A program made the translations under genes and the position numbers. A stretch of DNA of 64,000 nt from Polytrichum commune (lineage: Eukaryota > Streptophyta > Polytrichopsida > Polytrichales > Polytrichaceae): NCBI GenBank assembly GCA_950295325.1, contig OX485807.1, positions 24,149,666 to 24,213,665 of the forward strand. Direction: 5' to 3'. Below are positions 34,927 to 48,090 of this stretch, in pieces. The notes beneath the pieces are model-generated. The model ran no database searches, had not been told where the DNA came from, and saw nothing but the letters and a program-made list of their open reading frames with translations. Each line of letters opens with the position of its first letter. Within the stretch, counting starts at the first letter, position 1.

Positions 34927-35088
34927 TACACGTAGTATACTTGAAACAAAACGGACATAGTTGGCATTGGTTGGATAGACTAGCTTGGAGGATTGAAAAT
35001 TCGGGGGTTAAATTGATAATCTTGTGGACAAAATATTCATTAGTTGGGAGGTTTGGTTTTCAAAACATGGGTTGGGATGGACCTTGAG

Positions 35089-38000
35089 CAGATAGATAGA
35101 AACTCCGGTCCCAATTCAGGGGCCGGCGTGAATAGAGTGTCCGTTCGTGATGCCAACAATCCGATGTCCACAGGACATGGGGAAGCTGGGACAAAACTAC
35201 TGTCCTCTTCCAAGGATGGACACTATAATAACCAAAAAACATGGGTCCAGCAAGGCCCACTAGGGTGAATAGCATTAAAAGTATAAGGAGTGGGTGTAAT
35301 GTGAGGATGTAAGCGAGGTGATGATTCCGTGGTAGGTTGTACCAACCGAGCGGCTCCAATCCCTCATATGATTGGGACATAAAAACTAATGAAATAAATC
35401 TAATCTAATTGTGAGTTTAGAGTGTGAAGTTTTGAATTATGGAGGGTCTAGATTTTGTGGGAGCGGTTGGTGGTTTTCAATCCGCCTTTTATGGAGGAGG
35501 ATTGACATGGCATATTGAATTGCGATGGTATTAATGGTTTTGAAGGTATGTTTGATGGTAGCCATGGGTAGTTTGAGGTTGGTTTCAAGAATTTCCATAG
35601 ATGGGGTGTGGGCAGTAGCTCTGACCCCAGCTGTGATGACAATAAGCGGTTCGATTTTCCATCCTTTGGCAGCAATACTATCAATTAGAGGCTTATATTT
35701 GTGATTTTTTGCTTCAGTGGCTTCTGAGGAAAATATATCATTGCAGTATGTGAATTCAATAAATTGTATGGTGAGGTTAGGGTCAATGTCAATGGGAGGG
35801 TTGCTTTGATATGGTAGTCCTTTTACACAGAGTATATCTGGCCGAAATCTAGCGTTACAGTGACACCTGATTGTGCTACATATACAAGGGAGGAGCCAAT
35901 TGGGAACAGTATTTTCGGGGGAATTATTATTGAAGGTACCGGCATTCATGAGAGTAAAGCATCGGGATTTTTCGGACGAGATTAGGAGCTTCCTAATTTC
36001 GCCAACTGCTTTATTATGTCTTTTAACTCTAAGTGAATGTATATGTTGTTGTTTACAAGTAAGTAGAACGTGGAGCCAAGTGTCTGGTTCGTTTGAGTTG
36101 CATATAGGACACATAATAGAAGGGTAGTGTTGGGGACCGAAGAACAGTTGCTTCCTAGCATTGCCCATGTATGTTCCTGTGCGGAATTTAATAATGCAGG
36201 ATTTTTGTTTGCCGGTGATTAAGGGATTTGTCCAAAATTCATTGGATAGTTCTTTGTCTATGTGTACATTTTCTGTCCATTTTGAAGTATTGGGGCTTTG
36301 TGTGGCCATGAGTGCTATATTGGTTTCCCTATCATATTTTATAATTTGTTTGTCTAAGAATCTGACAGGACCTTTATCTGGGACGTCCGTCATGGAGGCC
36401 CATACGTCTTTTTGATAATAGTATGGGGTGGCGTGGGCATGTTCATATGAGTAAGTAGCAATACGGTGTTCTAATTCTAACCCTTCTTTTGCTAGTTTAT
36501 CTGCTTTTTCATTACCTTCAATGTTAACGTGTGCTCGAACTTTGAAAATTGTGATTGGTTGTGTACGGTTTTGAAGGATTTGTACCATGGAGTTGAGTGT
36601 GACTTGGTCTGGGTGGCTATTATGAAGGGTGGGATGCTTAATTTGGGTGTTGAGTAGATAGAGTACGTTTAGACTGTCTGTGAATATGTATGCGGATTCA
36701 TTAGGAAATTGTGTATTTATTAGTGTTAGTGTTTGGTGTAGAGCCATCATTTCTGCACGTAGTATGTTTTGGTGTCCATAGAGTCTTTTGGCGATATCTA
36801 AGCCTTTGGGACTGTAGATACCGTAGCCAGCTCTTTCTCTTCTCCATTCGCCAAGGGCAATTTTTTTGGGTTTTATAAAGGAGCCATCAGTGTAGTAGCT
36901 GAATTGGGGGTGGAATTTAATGGGTAGGTTTGTCTGGTAATTTGGGAGTGGAGGGGTAGGGGTGTTATTGTGTAGGAGTGTATTAGGATAGTTTGATTTA
37001 GACCAGTTTTTACTGGAGTTAATGGTGATGTTTGAAGGAGTAGGGGGTGCAATTTGGGTGTGACAATGTAATATTTGGAGGCTATTGGCCGTATCGTGTA
37101 GTAATTTCATTTGGTCGGAGGTGGCAATGTTATTATCTTGATGGTGAATGCATAATATTTGTATGGTTGATGGCTCTTTCCTTGTGAAGTTGAGCTCGGG
37201 GGGATTGTGGGTTCCTCATATATGATAGTATCAGCAGCAAAATGGACAATGACGTGTGTGTCCGGGAATGGGCCTTGATGCGGGGTGGAGTTTTGGTACC
37301 AATCAATATCCGGAGATACAAGGATAGTGATTGTATGTGGGTCAATTTGGGCTGCCATGTGAGCCCAATGATTAGCTTGTTGTAGGTCTGTGGCGTTGTG
37401 AGGGTGTGCATAGCCGATCCCTTGCCATTTATGGGCAAACGCTTTGCCTAGGGAACCAAATATAATGTCTCGAGAAAATGGCGAGTAGAATTGGGTAAAA
37501 TGTGTGGGGCATGTGACTGGGGAGGAGAAGTATGAATGGTTAATATTGAATGTTGTAATTAGGAGATCTAATATTGGGGAGGGTAGTGTATATTAGGCCC
37601 GCTTGAGTGGGTCATTTTTTGGAATACGGTACTTGTATCTTTGATATAGCCAAACAATTTCAGTTTCGAATGATTGAGTAGTTGGTTGTAGACCGTGTGT
37701 GGTATTGTGGGACATGTGGTATTGTTTCCATAACCATAGTAATCGAGTTTTTGGAATGGTGATGAGGTGGCGGCCATTATCTTCGTATATGTGGGCGACA
37801 TCGAATTGTATTTGGATAGTATCAGAGTTTGTTTCGATGTCATTATCGGGGTAACATTCATTAATAGAGATAAGTGCTCGGGAAATACTTGTGGGTGGTG
37901 TGACGTATCTTGTGTCTTTATGTTGTGATGTGGAGAAGTAGGCATTAACGATATGTGAATAGTGTTTGTATTGTCTGGTCGTGTAGTAATGGGTGAGTAG

Positions 38001-40010
38001 GCGTGTGTGGTGGTTGCATGTGTTGGTTTCACAGTAGGGGTAAAGGTCCCTTTGGGTACGTCACTTGTGGTATGTGGTATTATTTGCAGTTTTCCATTGG
38101 CATAGGTATGACGTGACTATTCTATTTATTCCGTTATGATCATTAGATTGGTTTTGTTTGTGATCTAGTATTTCATATATGGGAAATTTGCAGGGGTCTT
38201 TAAGCATGTAATTGGGTGGAGGGGGCATATGGGGAATGTGAAGGTTAGGGGGGTGTACGGGGGCAGTCGATGGGTGTGGTAGAATGGCGTGGGGGCTTAT
38301 TATGTAGGGATTTTTTAGGGATCTAGGTGGATGGTGTTGTTGGCATGGTAGGATACAATGAGTACAAGGGGGATGACAAAATAATTGATTAGCGATGTTT
38401 AGAGCGTTGTGTATGAGTTTAGAAGGAGCGGAGTGAAAGAGTTTAAATTCGTCGGGGGTCATTAAAGTGGTACCATTGGGCATGGTGAGTTGGTCTAGTG
38501 TGATTATATTGTGTATAAGCAGTTTGTGTAATAATTTAAGCGAGGTGTGAGTAGTTAAGCCAGGAAGGTGGCGTGCTTCTTGCATCCATACGGTTTCGAG
38601 TGGGGATGAATTTAGTAAGAAGTTGTTTATTGTACTTTTTAGGTGGACTCCGGCGTTGTGCTTGAGTAAGAACAATGTTCGAGTAATAGGTGATCTAACA
38701 CAATGGTGGTATTTAATGTGGGTAATGTCTTTAGAGCCTCTATATTTGGTGAGTATGAATTGCAATAAACCAGTGTAAATTTTTCCAATTCAACCTTTAT
38801 CATTGAGGGCATTTTGTAGTTGTTCACCTATGCATCTTAGATAGGCATTTTGTAATGAGAATGCTTCAATTCCGAATAGATTATGGGGGAGTTGTATAGC
38901 GATGTTAGAGGTGCATTTGGGTATGCCACAGATCGTTTTATGAAGTACAATGATCTTTTTATCAAGTTTTTTAATAGCGGGTATGGAGTATGACACTATA
39001 TAGAAGCTGTATGCTATTCCAGCACGTATGACCGTATCTGCCATGTTAATTTTCTGTTTCATAGTAGCTGGGCATGCTACGAGGGCTTAATATTGTTTAA
39101 TTACTTTAGCTGTAGTGGTATTGATTTGTGTTTTTTATTTGAGTGACGGTGCAAGATTTATTCCCAAATACGTGTATGGTTCGTGCTGGTTTAAGGCGGG
39201 TATAGGTTGGTTTTTGTAGTTTATATTGGTTGCTTGGGGTAGGGCTTTAAAGGTTATAGGGTGAAGTTTGGATTTATTTGGGCATCCAGTGATTGCACAC
39301 TTTGATATGCCAAGGTCCATTCCTCCCCATTCGTAGAATTTGTCTAGTTTATTGAGTTGTGTTTGGAGGGTTTCTAATTTATTGGCAATTGCGGCGAGAT
39401 CATCGGCATATGTTGCCGAGGAGATGGTAACTTTAGATGTACCAAAAGTGTAACCATTATTCTCTTGTTGTAGCCATCTAAGGAGGGGTTCCAGGAATAT
39501 GATAAAAAAATATGGGCTAAGGGTGTCGCCTTGTATGGTACCTCTTTGAATGGGAATGGGTAAGGTTTTTACCAAAGTGTTCGCCAGTGAATATGATAGA
39601 GGATTGCGAATATATATTTCCTATGAGGTTTATGGAGTCATCAGGATATCCGAGATTTTTCATTATGGCTAAGAGTCTAGCGTGGTCAATGGAGCCAAAG
39701 GCGTTTTTGAAGTCGATGTAAAGGATATATATGTCTTGGTTTGTAAATCGTGCGTCTTCAAGTGCAGCGATTAATAATTGGATTTGTCTGGAGGTGCTCC
39801 GTTCAGCTCTGAACCCCTCTTGGCTATCATGTAATATTTGGTATCTTTCTCCATATGCTGAGAGGATAGAAGTTAGTATAATTGTGTAAAATTTATATAT
39901 GGTATTAGCAAGTGCGATAGGTCTGTGGTTGGTGAGGTGTGAGGGATTACCTTTTTTATATAATAAAACGATTAGACTGGTTTTCCATGATGCGGGAATT
40001 TGTTTCTGTT
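35089..40010 (-). mobile_element. 5'-truncated LINE with target-site duplication
   Basis: A 4.92-kb insertion on the minus strand. It is bounded by an 11-bp target duplication, read on the minus strand as CTCAAGGTCTA at 40021-40011 and CTCAAGGTCCA at 35088-35078 (one mismatch). The 5' end is truncated within reverse transcriptase and the 3' end finishes GGAGTTTCTATCTATCTG, a short tetranucleotide tail rather than poly-A. Between the last stop codon (35437) and the tail lies a ~350-bp 3' UTR, whose last ~150 bp recur in the SINE at 58518-58887. Truncation plus duplication is the normal product of target-primed reverse transcription. Confidence 0.9.
35437..40010 (-). pseudogene. LINE ORF2: RT, RNase H, CCHC and restriction-like endonuclease
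   Basis: Order on the minus strand: RT fingers and palm from 40010 (SWKTSLIVLLYKKGNPSHL, QEGFRAERSTSRQIQ, YILYIDFKNAFGSIDH), a frameshift near 39590, then GTIQGDTLSPYFF and YADDLAAI (catalytic, about 39400), thumb, an in-frame stop at 39135, a second stop about 40 bp further on, another at 38790, and further shifts between 38060 and 37110. The last frame, 37110-35437, is intact for 557 aa: RNase H with D75 (YTDGS), E120, D145 (FTDS), H194 and D204; CCHC C334-C337-H347-C352; RVKRHN at 361-366; RPD at 423-425, E452 in IEFT, and K468-x2-K-Y. The CCHC, R-x-R-HN, PD and K-x2-KY pattern is that of R2-type restriction-like endonucleases. RT plus RNase H plus this endonuclease is known from the Dualen/RandI group of green algae. 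Dead as a whole. Confidence 0.85.
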
Positions 40011-40021
40011 TAGACCTTGAG

Positions 40022-40785
40022 TACTACCATTGTCCCCCCTAAAAACAAAAACAAAAAGCTTTCTTTTTGGAAAGGACCTTCATATGATGCTATGGGAGTT
40101 GGAGTGATGAGTCAACAATCACATTGTAGTCTAAAATACATATCCAAAATTAGATGCCAAAGGCATCCTAAAACACGTGAACAAAGACTCTGCTAGATCT
40201 ATCTCGTGTTTTTACATCAAGAATTGCATTGAGGCATGTGACATGCATTGAGACGGTGTTTCCATTTTTTGAGAAGGTGCTTATTCCACTCCGTGGCAAA
40301 GAAACATCAACTACCGTTGTCGGAGTGAGGTCAAGATCCTCACTCGATGATGAAGATGGTCCAATTCAACCTTGATTGGAGCGTTCACGCTTGAGTACAT
40401 AAGTTTTAGTTACGTGGCTGTTATTTGAAAGTGTCGTTGATTTAATTCATAAATCCTTAACCACATGTATGTCACGTTGTATGTGTAGATGACTAGCTTC
40501 TATTGCATCCATGCCTTTCAAACATGTCCTTTCATGTTGTGTTGAAGACGTTACCATGGCCTTGGTCAAAGTTCACATCTTTCTCGATCTGTTAGGATGA
40601 CTCGGCTGCATACATTACTGCACTTTTACTTGGCACTTGTTGTGATAATAAACGGCTCAAGGCATCCACTCCAACTCGTCAACTACATGAGTTGTCTTCT
40701 GATCTTGGTGTTGTGGTTTATATGGAGATAGATGCGTTAGAAGGAATGGATGAGGATTCATCTAATGGTAATACATAGTGTGGTA
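40022..40785. other. Gene-free spacer
   Basis: Sequence on the 5' side of the LINE insertion. It has no frame longer than 60 codons of interest and no repeats that I could match within the window. Confidence 0.35.
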
Positions 40786-42000
40786 AATAGTGAGTGTCGT
40801 TACATTGAACATATATAGTGCAATATGTGGCAATGTTTTCAATCATAAACTCACGGGATACATTTCTTAGTATTATCATAATCTCACTTGTTGTTGAAAT
40901 CTATATTGCACATTTCTCTCCTAGCCTTTGTTTTTCTCAACCCCTCATCACATATGCCTATGTGCCCATTTTTTCCACTACAAAGCATGCTAGAAAACAT
41001 GTATATTAACCCCTACTCTCCCATGCCCAATTTCCCTCAAATTTGCCAAGAAAATTTGACCTCAATTTCAGCAACCGTAGTTGAAGATCTAAAGTTTTTT
41101 TGACAAATCCAACTGTACAAATGTGTGCAAGTTAGAGGTAACTACTCCTAGTCCAAAATTTGAGCATTGAAGTTGTATTATGTGGGAGATTATAATAGGA
41201 ATGTCAATAGTGGTCTCAAGGGGGCAACGATTCATAAAATAAATTGGGGTTGGTAAGTCGATCAAACCTCCACTCAAATCATCTCCAAATGACAAAAATG
41301 TTATCCTCATCCAAAAGAGGGTCAATATACCTACTCAAATCAACTCACAAATCTTGAAACCATTATTTTATGATTTTGGGGGAGGCTTTGCAATTTGAGG
41401 TTGATGCCACAATTGTGCACCTTCCACATGGATTTACACCCACCAACACATGTCCAACAAAAAATCCCAATGGTCTATGTTTAGGATATGTTGTGTTCAA
41501 CTTTCATACAAATTCTCATATCAAATGGGAATCATTTGCACATAGGGATTAAAAAAACAAAAAACAAACAAAAACAAACGTGTTTAGCATATGTTGCCCT
41601 CTCGAACATGGAGGTGACAAATGTCAAGCCAACACATATGGATTGGTTTCCTTGTAACTAGTTGAGAGCACACTCCCATATTTGAATTAATCCAAAAATA
41701 GCCAACTTTGTTTAATAAAAAACATCCTCGTGGCAAGACATTTCATGCCTAAACATGAACAAGAGTAGTTGAAACAATCCAAAAATTATTCGAACTAGTG
41801 TCAAAGGGATCAAAGCGAATTGTTCACGACCACATTATGAGTGCATAGGACATTATTTGACAATTGGGCTTCTAAGATGTCAACTAAAGTAGCCACTGTT
41901 ATAGGACACAATAGCATGCATTGCCAATTTTGTTACTAGTCTCGCTATTCAAAATTCATCGCTTACCACTCCCATGTTAGCATTTTTGGTCCTAGTGCAC
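40786..42000. repeat. Dispersed repeat, filled-site copy
   Basis: 40786-41009 and 41860-42000 match 59866-60230 (for example CGGGATACATTTCTTAGTATT and AATTGGGCTTCTAAGATGTC), but here the match is interrupted by 850 bp. The intervening segment is the TTAA element at 41010-41859. Confidence 0.75.
41010..41859. mobile_element. piggyBac-like TTAA element inserted in a repeat
   Basis: The left junction reads TATTAA|CCCCTACTCTCCCATG; at the right junction TTAA has decayed to ACAA, followed by TTGGGCTTCT. The uninterrupted relative at 59866-60230 has ATATTAATTGGGCTTCT at this point, with a single TTAA. The body is the inverted homologue of 15323-16139. Non-coding. Confidence 0.7.
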
Positions 42001-43860
42001 ATTATATGCATAGGAGTCACTCCTGCATAACTCACCGATACTAGTTTAATTCACATAATCAAATGCTCGTAGTAGAGTTTCCTTGAAAGTCTCTCAAAAC
42101 CTCATGTTTTGGCAAGGATTTTTGCCTCGCTCTTGATAGTTTATAATGTCTAAGGAGTGTCCAAGTGGTGTCAAGACCCTCCCAATGTTTGTAGCTCATG
42201 TGTTTGATTTAGGCCAAAATACGGTGACATAAAAATGATTTTTGTGGCAAACTTTTGATGGCACCTCAAATGGTGGTCTCAAACAAGGAGTTCCTTTATA
42301 TATGGCCTTCTATTGGCCAAATTCAAACACCTCTACTTCAATTTTCATCAAAATCAGGGGTTCTGACACCATTGAAATGCGCCTTCAATAGATTGTCAAA
42401 AGAGGCGCTAAACTCCCTACCAAAGCATGGATTTATGAGAGAAACCTCAATAAAAACTCAAATATCAAGGCATTACAAGGTCAAACTACTAGTACCATTA
42501 ACATTCTAACCCTTGATTTCCCAAGCAACACATTTTTGGTTGATGGATGATTTTTTCCCTACATTAACACCACCTAGCTCATTCATCTGCATGAAAAATA
42601 TCCTGAAACATCAAGCCAACGTATATATTTACCCATAGACACATGAGCCGTGCAATTTGGAGATGATTAAAATGTGTGAAAAAATGCCAAAGTGGGAAGT
42701 GGCCATGTTTTGTTGGGTTGGGAGCTCGTGTGAGGATGTTTGATGGTTGCCATTCCAATGCAAACTTCACATGAACATTAACAATGTTTATTTTGGTGAA
42801 AATGAAAATATTGCTCAATGTTCATGTAAAATGGCCTTTGTGCTCACACCAATGTTTCACTTTAACTTATGGACACTCTCTCATTTAAAGAATTATTTGC
42901 AGAAGTGTAGTTAGAAATGGGACAATAGCAAATGCAAAAGTTGGCTTAGCCCTATCGTCATTTGCACATTTTGTGATGAAAATTTATGGAGGTCCTTGAA
43001 CATTGAGTCGTTCCCATCTAGTGAATCACACATGCATTTCACTCATCTTCCATGTGAATTTGGTTGGCCAAAGGTCTTGTTTGGAAGATAAAAACATACA
43101 TTTGCTTGTGCATCCATTTCTTCAACTGGTAGAATCCAAAATCTCAAAGGGATATTCATGGTCATTTTTTCCTCCAAATAGCTCTTCTCCCATATTTCAA
43201 AATCCTACAGATGAATCATGTTTTAACCTTAGAACTTTTCCATTAAAATTCCACGACTAACATATGGTGAAATGCACCCAAGACAACCCTTGCATAGGCT
43301 TGGGAAGTTAGGGGTTGGTGACTTTCCATGTATCTTTATTAAAAGATTGTGCTTGCAATCAACAATTACTTAACCTTGTATAATTGTCTTTGGGTCCACT
43401 AAAATAAATATCATATTTAGTATCATATGGTATTTTATGTTGTTGTAGTAACTTTCAAAAGGACACTTCTTATGAATAAGTTCACAAATGTTGTCATTCC
43501 AACTTACTTTTGTTTGCCCAAATGCCAATAAATGAGTTAAAGTTTGTTATATTATGCATCCTAACATTTTTGTAATGATGTTGGCATCAGAGGTTGAAAT
43601 TTGGATGAAAAATAAAAATTTAAGTTATACTTTTGGCAATGTTGCGAATTTAGAATGCCCAAATGTTTTTCTTAGAAGGAATGACGAATAATGATAGGTT
43701 TACATTTAGTGTTGATAACACTATACATGCGGTTGAAGTATTGAGCAAGACGAATAGAATGGTGGCACCAAATACAATATTTAGTGTAGTATTCAACAAA
43801 CTTCATTCTCCCATACAAGTTAGAGATGTCATGGAGGTGCCTTCTATACATACTTGCATA
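42001..43860. other. Gene-free stretch
   Basis: AT-rich spacer. At 43302-43316 the sequence GGGAAGTTAGGGGTT resembles the right end of the TTAA element family, so part of this stretch may be another, more decayed copy. No gene. Confidence 0.35.
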
Positions 43861-44615
43861 AGGGCCACTTCACACATGAGACTGAGAGCCCATGACCATT
43901 ACACTTCAAGCACTCTCATTGATGGAAAAGGCGGAGCCGGTCCAAGTTTGCTTTACACTATGCTCGAGGGACCAATGGAGTATGTGAATGCAAGATGGAT
44001 GTAAAGTCTACATGGAATCCTACATGGCATGGAATGGATCATGTTTCGTGGTCACTCGGACTATTTTCAACAAACCACTTCTTGGAGGTAGGCCTAACAC
44101 AAAACCATGAGACCATCACACTCCGAACCCTCACAACCGTTGATTTTATTCTATTTTATCATGTGTGAGGACTTGCTTGAATAGAAATTCATTAAAATAG
44201 CATTTGGTTGAGGGCCCAGTCACATATGACTTTGCACTACGCTTGAGGATCCGTGACCACACTACATGATTTTGGATGTGTCTTGGGACAGCCTTCGGAC
44301 ACTTTTCTTTTGGGCTCTCACAATTTCATGGTCACGGCTCTTGGCTCACACAAAACCATGAGACCATCACACTCCGAACCCTCACAACCGTTGATTTTAT
44401 TCTATTTTATCATGTGTGAGGACTTGCTTGAATAGAAATTCATTAAAATAGCATTTGGTTGAGGGCCCAGTCACATATGACTTTGCACTACGCTTGAGGA
44501 TCCGTGACCACACTACATGATTTTGGATGTGTCTTGGGACGGCCTTCGGACACTTTTCTTTTGGGCTCTCACAATTTCATGGTCACGGCTCTTGGCTCAT
44601 ATGTGAAGTGGCCCT
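43861..44615 (-). mobile_element. AGGGCCACTTC element, copy 2 with internal duplication
   Basis: Ends AGGGCCACTTCACACA and TGTGAAGTGGCCCT. The body is the inverse of copy 1. A 248-bp segment is present twice in tandem (44100-44347 and 44348-44595); I see a single difference between the two units (GGGACAGCC against GGGACGGCC), so the duplication is much younger than the element. A 113-codon frame at its left is incidental. Confidence 0.8.
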
Positions 44616-47606
44616 AAGATTGTTGTTAGATTCTCTCATCCGACATGAAAGACTCACAATCTTTTGTATCGACTAAAGAGATGGACCAAGTTTGTCGTGA
44701 AACACCATGTTATAAAGGTGTTATCTAGCATGCCGTACTCTAGCCTGTAGAGACCCATTTTGGAATTGTGACTTATATGTCCAATGCACTTGTGTCCAAT
44801 AGCATTACAAACATATTATTGTTTGTGTGTTCAAATGCATACATGATATTCTTCAAGTGGTAGAGAACGTTTGAAGGCATGTGGGTGTTATTTGTTTACT
44901 TTCAATTATCATAAGAATCCTAATATTTGGTGCGAGTGTGGTTGGGTGAGGATCCTAGAACAAATATAGGCACAAGTCTAAAAGAGTCTGGACAAATACA
45001 CCTTCAAACTCTATTAGCTACTCCATATTCAAGAGTAAACATGATTGGGAGATCCTATGCATTCAAGTAAGAAATATACAAGCATACATTCTTTTTATAG
45101 TCGTAGTACTAAATTAGGGAGGGGTCCTGATGTGAATATGATGTTTATTTGTGTTGCACAATAATTTGTTAAAGCGACACAAAATTGAAGATGATAATCT
45201 AATCAAGGGAGGCGGAGGACACAAAAAATGAACATAACAACACTCACATATCTTAATGGGGTGGACATGTAGGGAGAATGATTCTCATATAATTCAAGCT
45301 ATTCGAGGAAATCACTCTCAATGTTTTTTAGTACAACATGGCAGGTCCTCCAAAATAAATTGAATCATGGGTGAAGAATAGGGGCCAACTCATGAGTTTA
45401 GGCCCATTCATGAGTTCGAGCCAATCAACCACCCCAAATATTAAAATTGTTTTTTAATAAGCAAAGATGAGTTGAGTTCACATCGCTCTTGCGGTGATTT
45501 TTGTCTAAGAAAATTTGGGTCATGGTGATGTCTCCCATTTCTTATTTGAAGTCTCCAAGAGGGCCTATGCATTAGTCTAAACAATTTACATACATAGATC
45601 CCCAATTTGCCTTTTCCATTCCAAATAAACTCTACTAGTTCAAAACTCCTTAACGCACCCAATTTCCAAAAAGCCGTTTGGGGCCTCATCTGGATGTTAT
45701 ATAATCATTTTTAGTGCCACAGTTTGCTATTCTAGCACATAAGATAAAAAAAAATTGACCATCTCAATAAGAACATGTTTATTGATTGCATTCTTGTGGT
45801 TGGGAATATTAGAAGTGTGGGGTTAATGAATGACAAACTCAAATACACATTCACCACATAAAGAGAATTGGCAATAACCTCCACTTGGCATGAATGAGAG
45901 TTGCTTCACCCTTGACCATACATGCAAACTTTGTGTAGACCATAGCCAAATATATCACATAGATATATCTTATTGTATTATTGTTCCCACCTATGGATGT
46001 CTTTTCTCATTCTTTTGTAATAAGGGTCATGTCACACATAGGGGTTTCCAAACACCACAACATCGTATTGGTTAGTTAGCCCTATCATAACATTGACTTT
46101 GAACCCTTAAAATTTTGTTGTTTCATTAGATTATTTGAAAAGCTAGACCTCAAATTTTATTGCACCTAAAAGCAAAGTTGTTGCTACTAACTCAAGATCA
46201 CATCATTGTGGTAGCAATGTTTAGTGATTTCATAATTTATTTATAATCGCTTTAAGATCTTTAAACTTAAGAAATTGTGATAAATATGTGCAATAAAATC
46301 CATGTTCCAAAATGTGAAGATTGTATCAATAATACATATACACTTCGAGGTAAGAAAAAAGGTCCATAGAAAATCACCAATTTTCAATCGAGATTATTGT
46401 ATATATTAAACAGTTGTCAATAGAGAAAAAATTAGTTCATTCATGACTTTAAAAATCTTTTATGAACAACCATCTTGACAAACTGGAATGGGATCATCAC
46501 CATTGAGAAGAAAAAATCACAAGGAACATGATGATACCTATTGAGATCTGTCTAGTACCTCCCCTTTGGATGAATTTGCCTTGAAGAGTCATCAAGCCAA
46601 AATATGGCCTTTTAGAAAGTTAAGGGTTACCTAAGGTAGAGGGTGCTTAAACCAACACTTTAAGCTATTGCACATACGTATGGCTATGTGGTTGACATAA
46701 AGTAAATAAACAAATCATATCAACCTTTGGGATAAACATAGGTATAAAGAGAAGAAAATAAATACCTCAATTGAATATTTGATGAATATTCAAACTTAAA
46801 ACCACAACCTTCCTTAAACCAATCCCTAGGCCATGTGTATGATGACCTTTGCATATGATGAGGACCCCACCTTCATTACCTATAACCAACACACCATAGT
46901 TGGGCACTAGACCCAAGCTAGATCAAAACCCAACTAGTAACAGTGCGCAAAGCCACTTGGTCAGCTCCACAATCCCACTTAATTCGGTTGCAAAAACATC
47001 ACCTTGCATCCCATGTTTTGACCTTTATGCCTAAATATGACCCCTTTGTGGTTTGTGGGCCTACCTCTTTGGCTAGGACCATCCCCCCCCCCCACCCACG
47101 TGAATAGAATGGCTAAAATAGGCACTGATAAGCCACCTTAAACCCACCTTGAACCGACTCAAGATAGAGTGAAGCTCATTACCTAGCTCTACATGGAAGT
47201 AGTGGAGGCAAGTACGAGGTGGCACTACTAATAGCACCTAAAACCGTCACTCCATGGGCCCATGCACTCCTACACTATGGGAAACAATTGAATGTAGTAG
47301 AGTATTGACGATTGGGAGGCACTTGTAGGTGTTGGTTTTGGGTGCGGTGTTGATTTTAGCACCCTCTACCTCAATAGAGTTCATGTTAGTTGTGTTCGCA
47401 CATGAAGGTATAAGCAATATTGTAAAGGCCAACTTGGTCCAAGCCCAAGTCCTTGATCCCCTCATTTAGCTTATTATATAAGAATTAACCAAGAGTATTA
47501 GGTGAATCTTTGCTTAGCTAAAGGTGCAAAAGAAGTCCTTTAAGAAACAACTTGACATGTTGAACATGATTAGACATTCTCTCCTTGATTGTGCTACCTA
47601 CAACCT
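44616..47606. other. Gene-free stretch
   Basis: AT-rich spacer with a C-run at 47086-47095. Several 60-80-codon frames lack motifs. No gene or element ends identified. Confidence 0.35.
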
Positions 47607-48090
47607 AGGGTCACTTTACACACAAGCCAAGAGCCATGACCATGAAATTGTGAGAGCCCAAAAGAAAGTGTCCAAAGGCCGTCCCAAGACACCTCCAAAA
47701 TCACGTAGTGTGGTCACAGACCCTCGAGTGTAGTGTGAAGTCATATGTGACCGGGCCCTCAACCAAATATTATTTCAATGAATGTCTATTCATGCAGGGC
47801 CTCGCGCATGATAAAATAGAATAAATCAACGGTTGAGAGTGTTCAGAATGCCGTGGTCTCTTGGTTTTGTGTTAGGCCTACCTCCAAGAGGTGGTTTGTT
47901 GAAAATAATCGAAGTGACCATGAAACATGATCCATTTTGTGCCATGTAGGAATCCATGCAGACTTTACATCCATCTTGCATTCACATACCCCATTGGTCC
48001 CTCGAGCGTAGTGTGAAGCAAACTTGGACCGGTTCCGCCTTTTCCACCAATGAGGGTGCTCGAAGTATATTTGGTCACGGGCTCTCAGGC
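47607..48090 (+). mobile_element. AGGGCCACTTC element, copy 3
   Basis: The left end reads AGGGTCACTTTACACACAAG and the body follows copy 1 closely. The right terminal repeat is missing: after GGTCACGGGCTCTCAGG the sequence passes into a short palindrome-rich stretch (GCCGCTTACCACACAAGCGGC-type fold at about 48147-48170) absent from the other copies. Confidence 0.7.

Noticed and set aside
35140-35436. Second SINE at the 3' end of the LINE
   Set aside because: No B box is present and the sequence runs on directly from the LINE stop codon, so it is better read as LINE 3' UTR; genome-wide LINE copies would decide.
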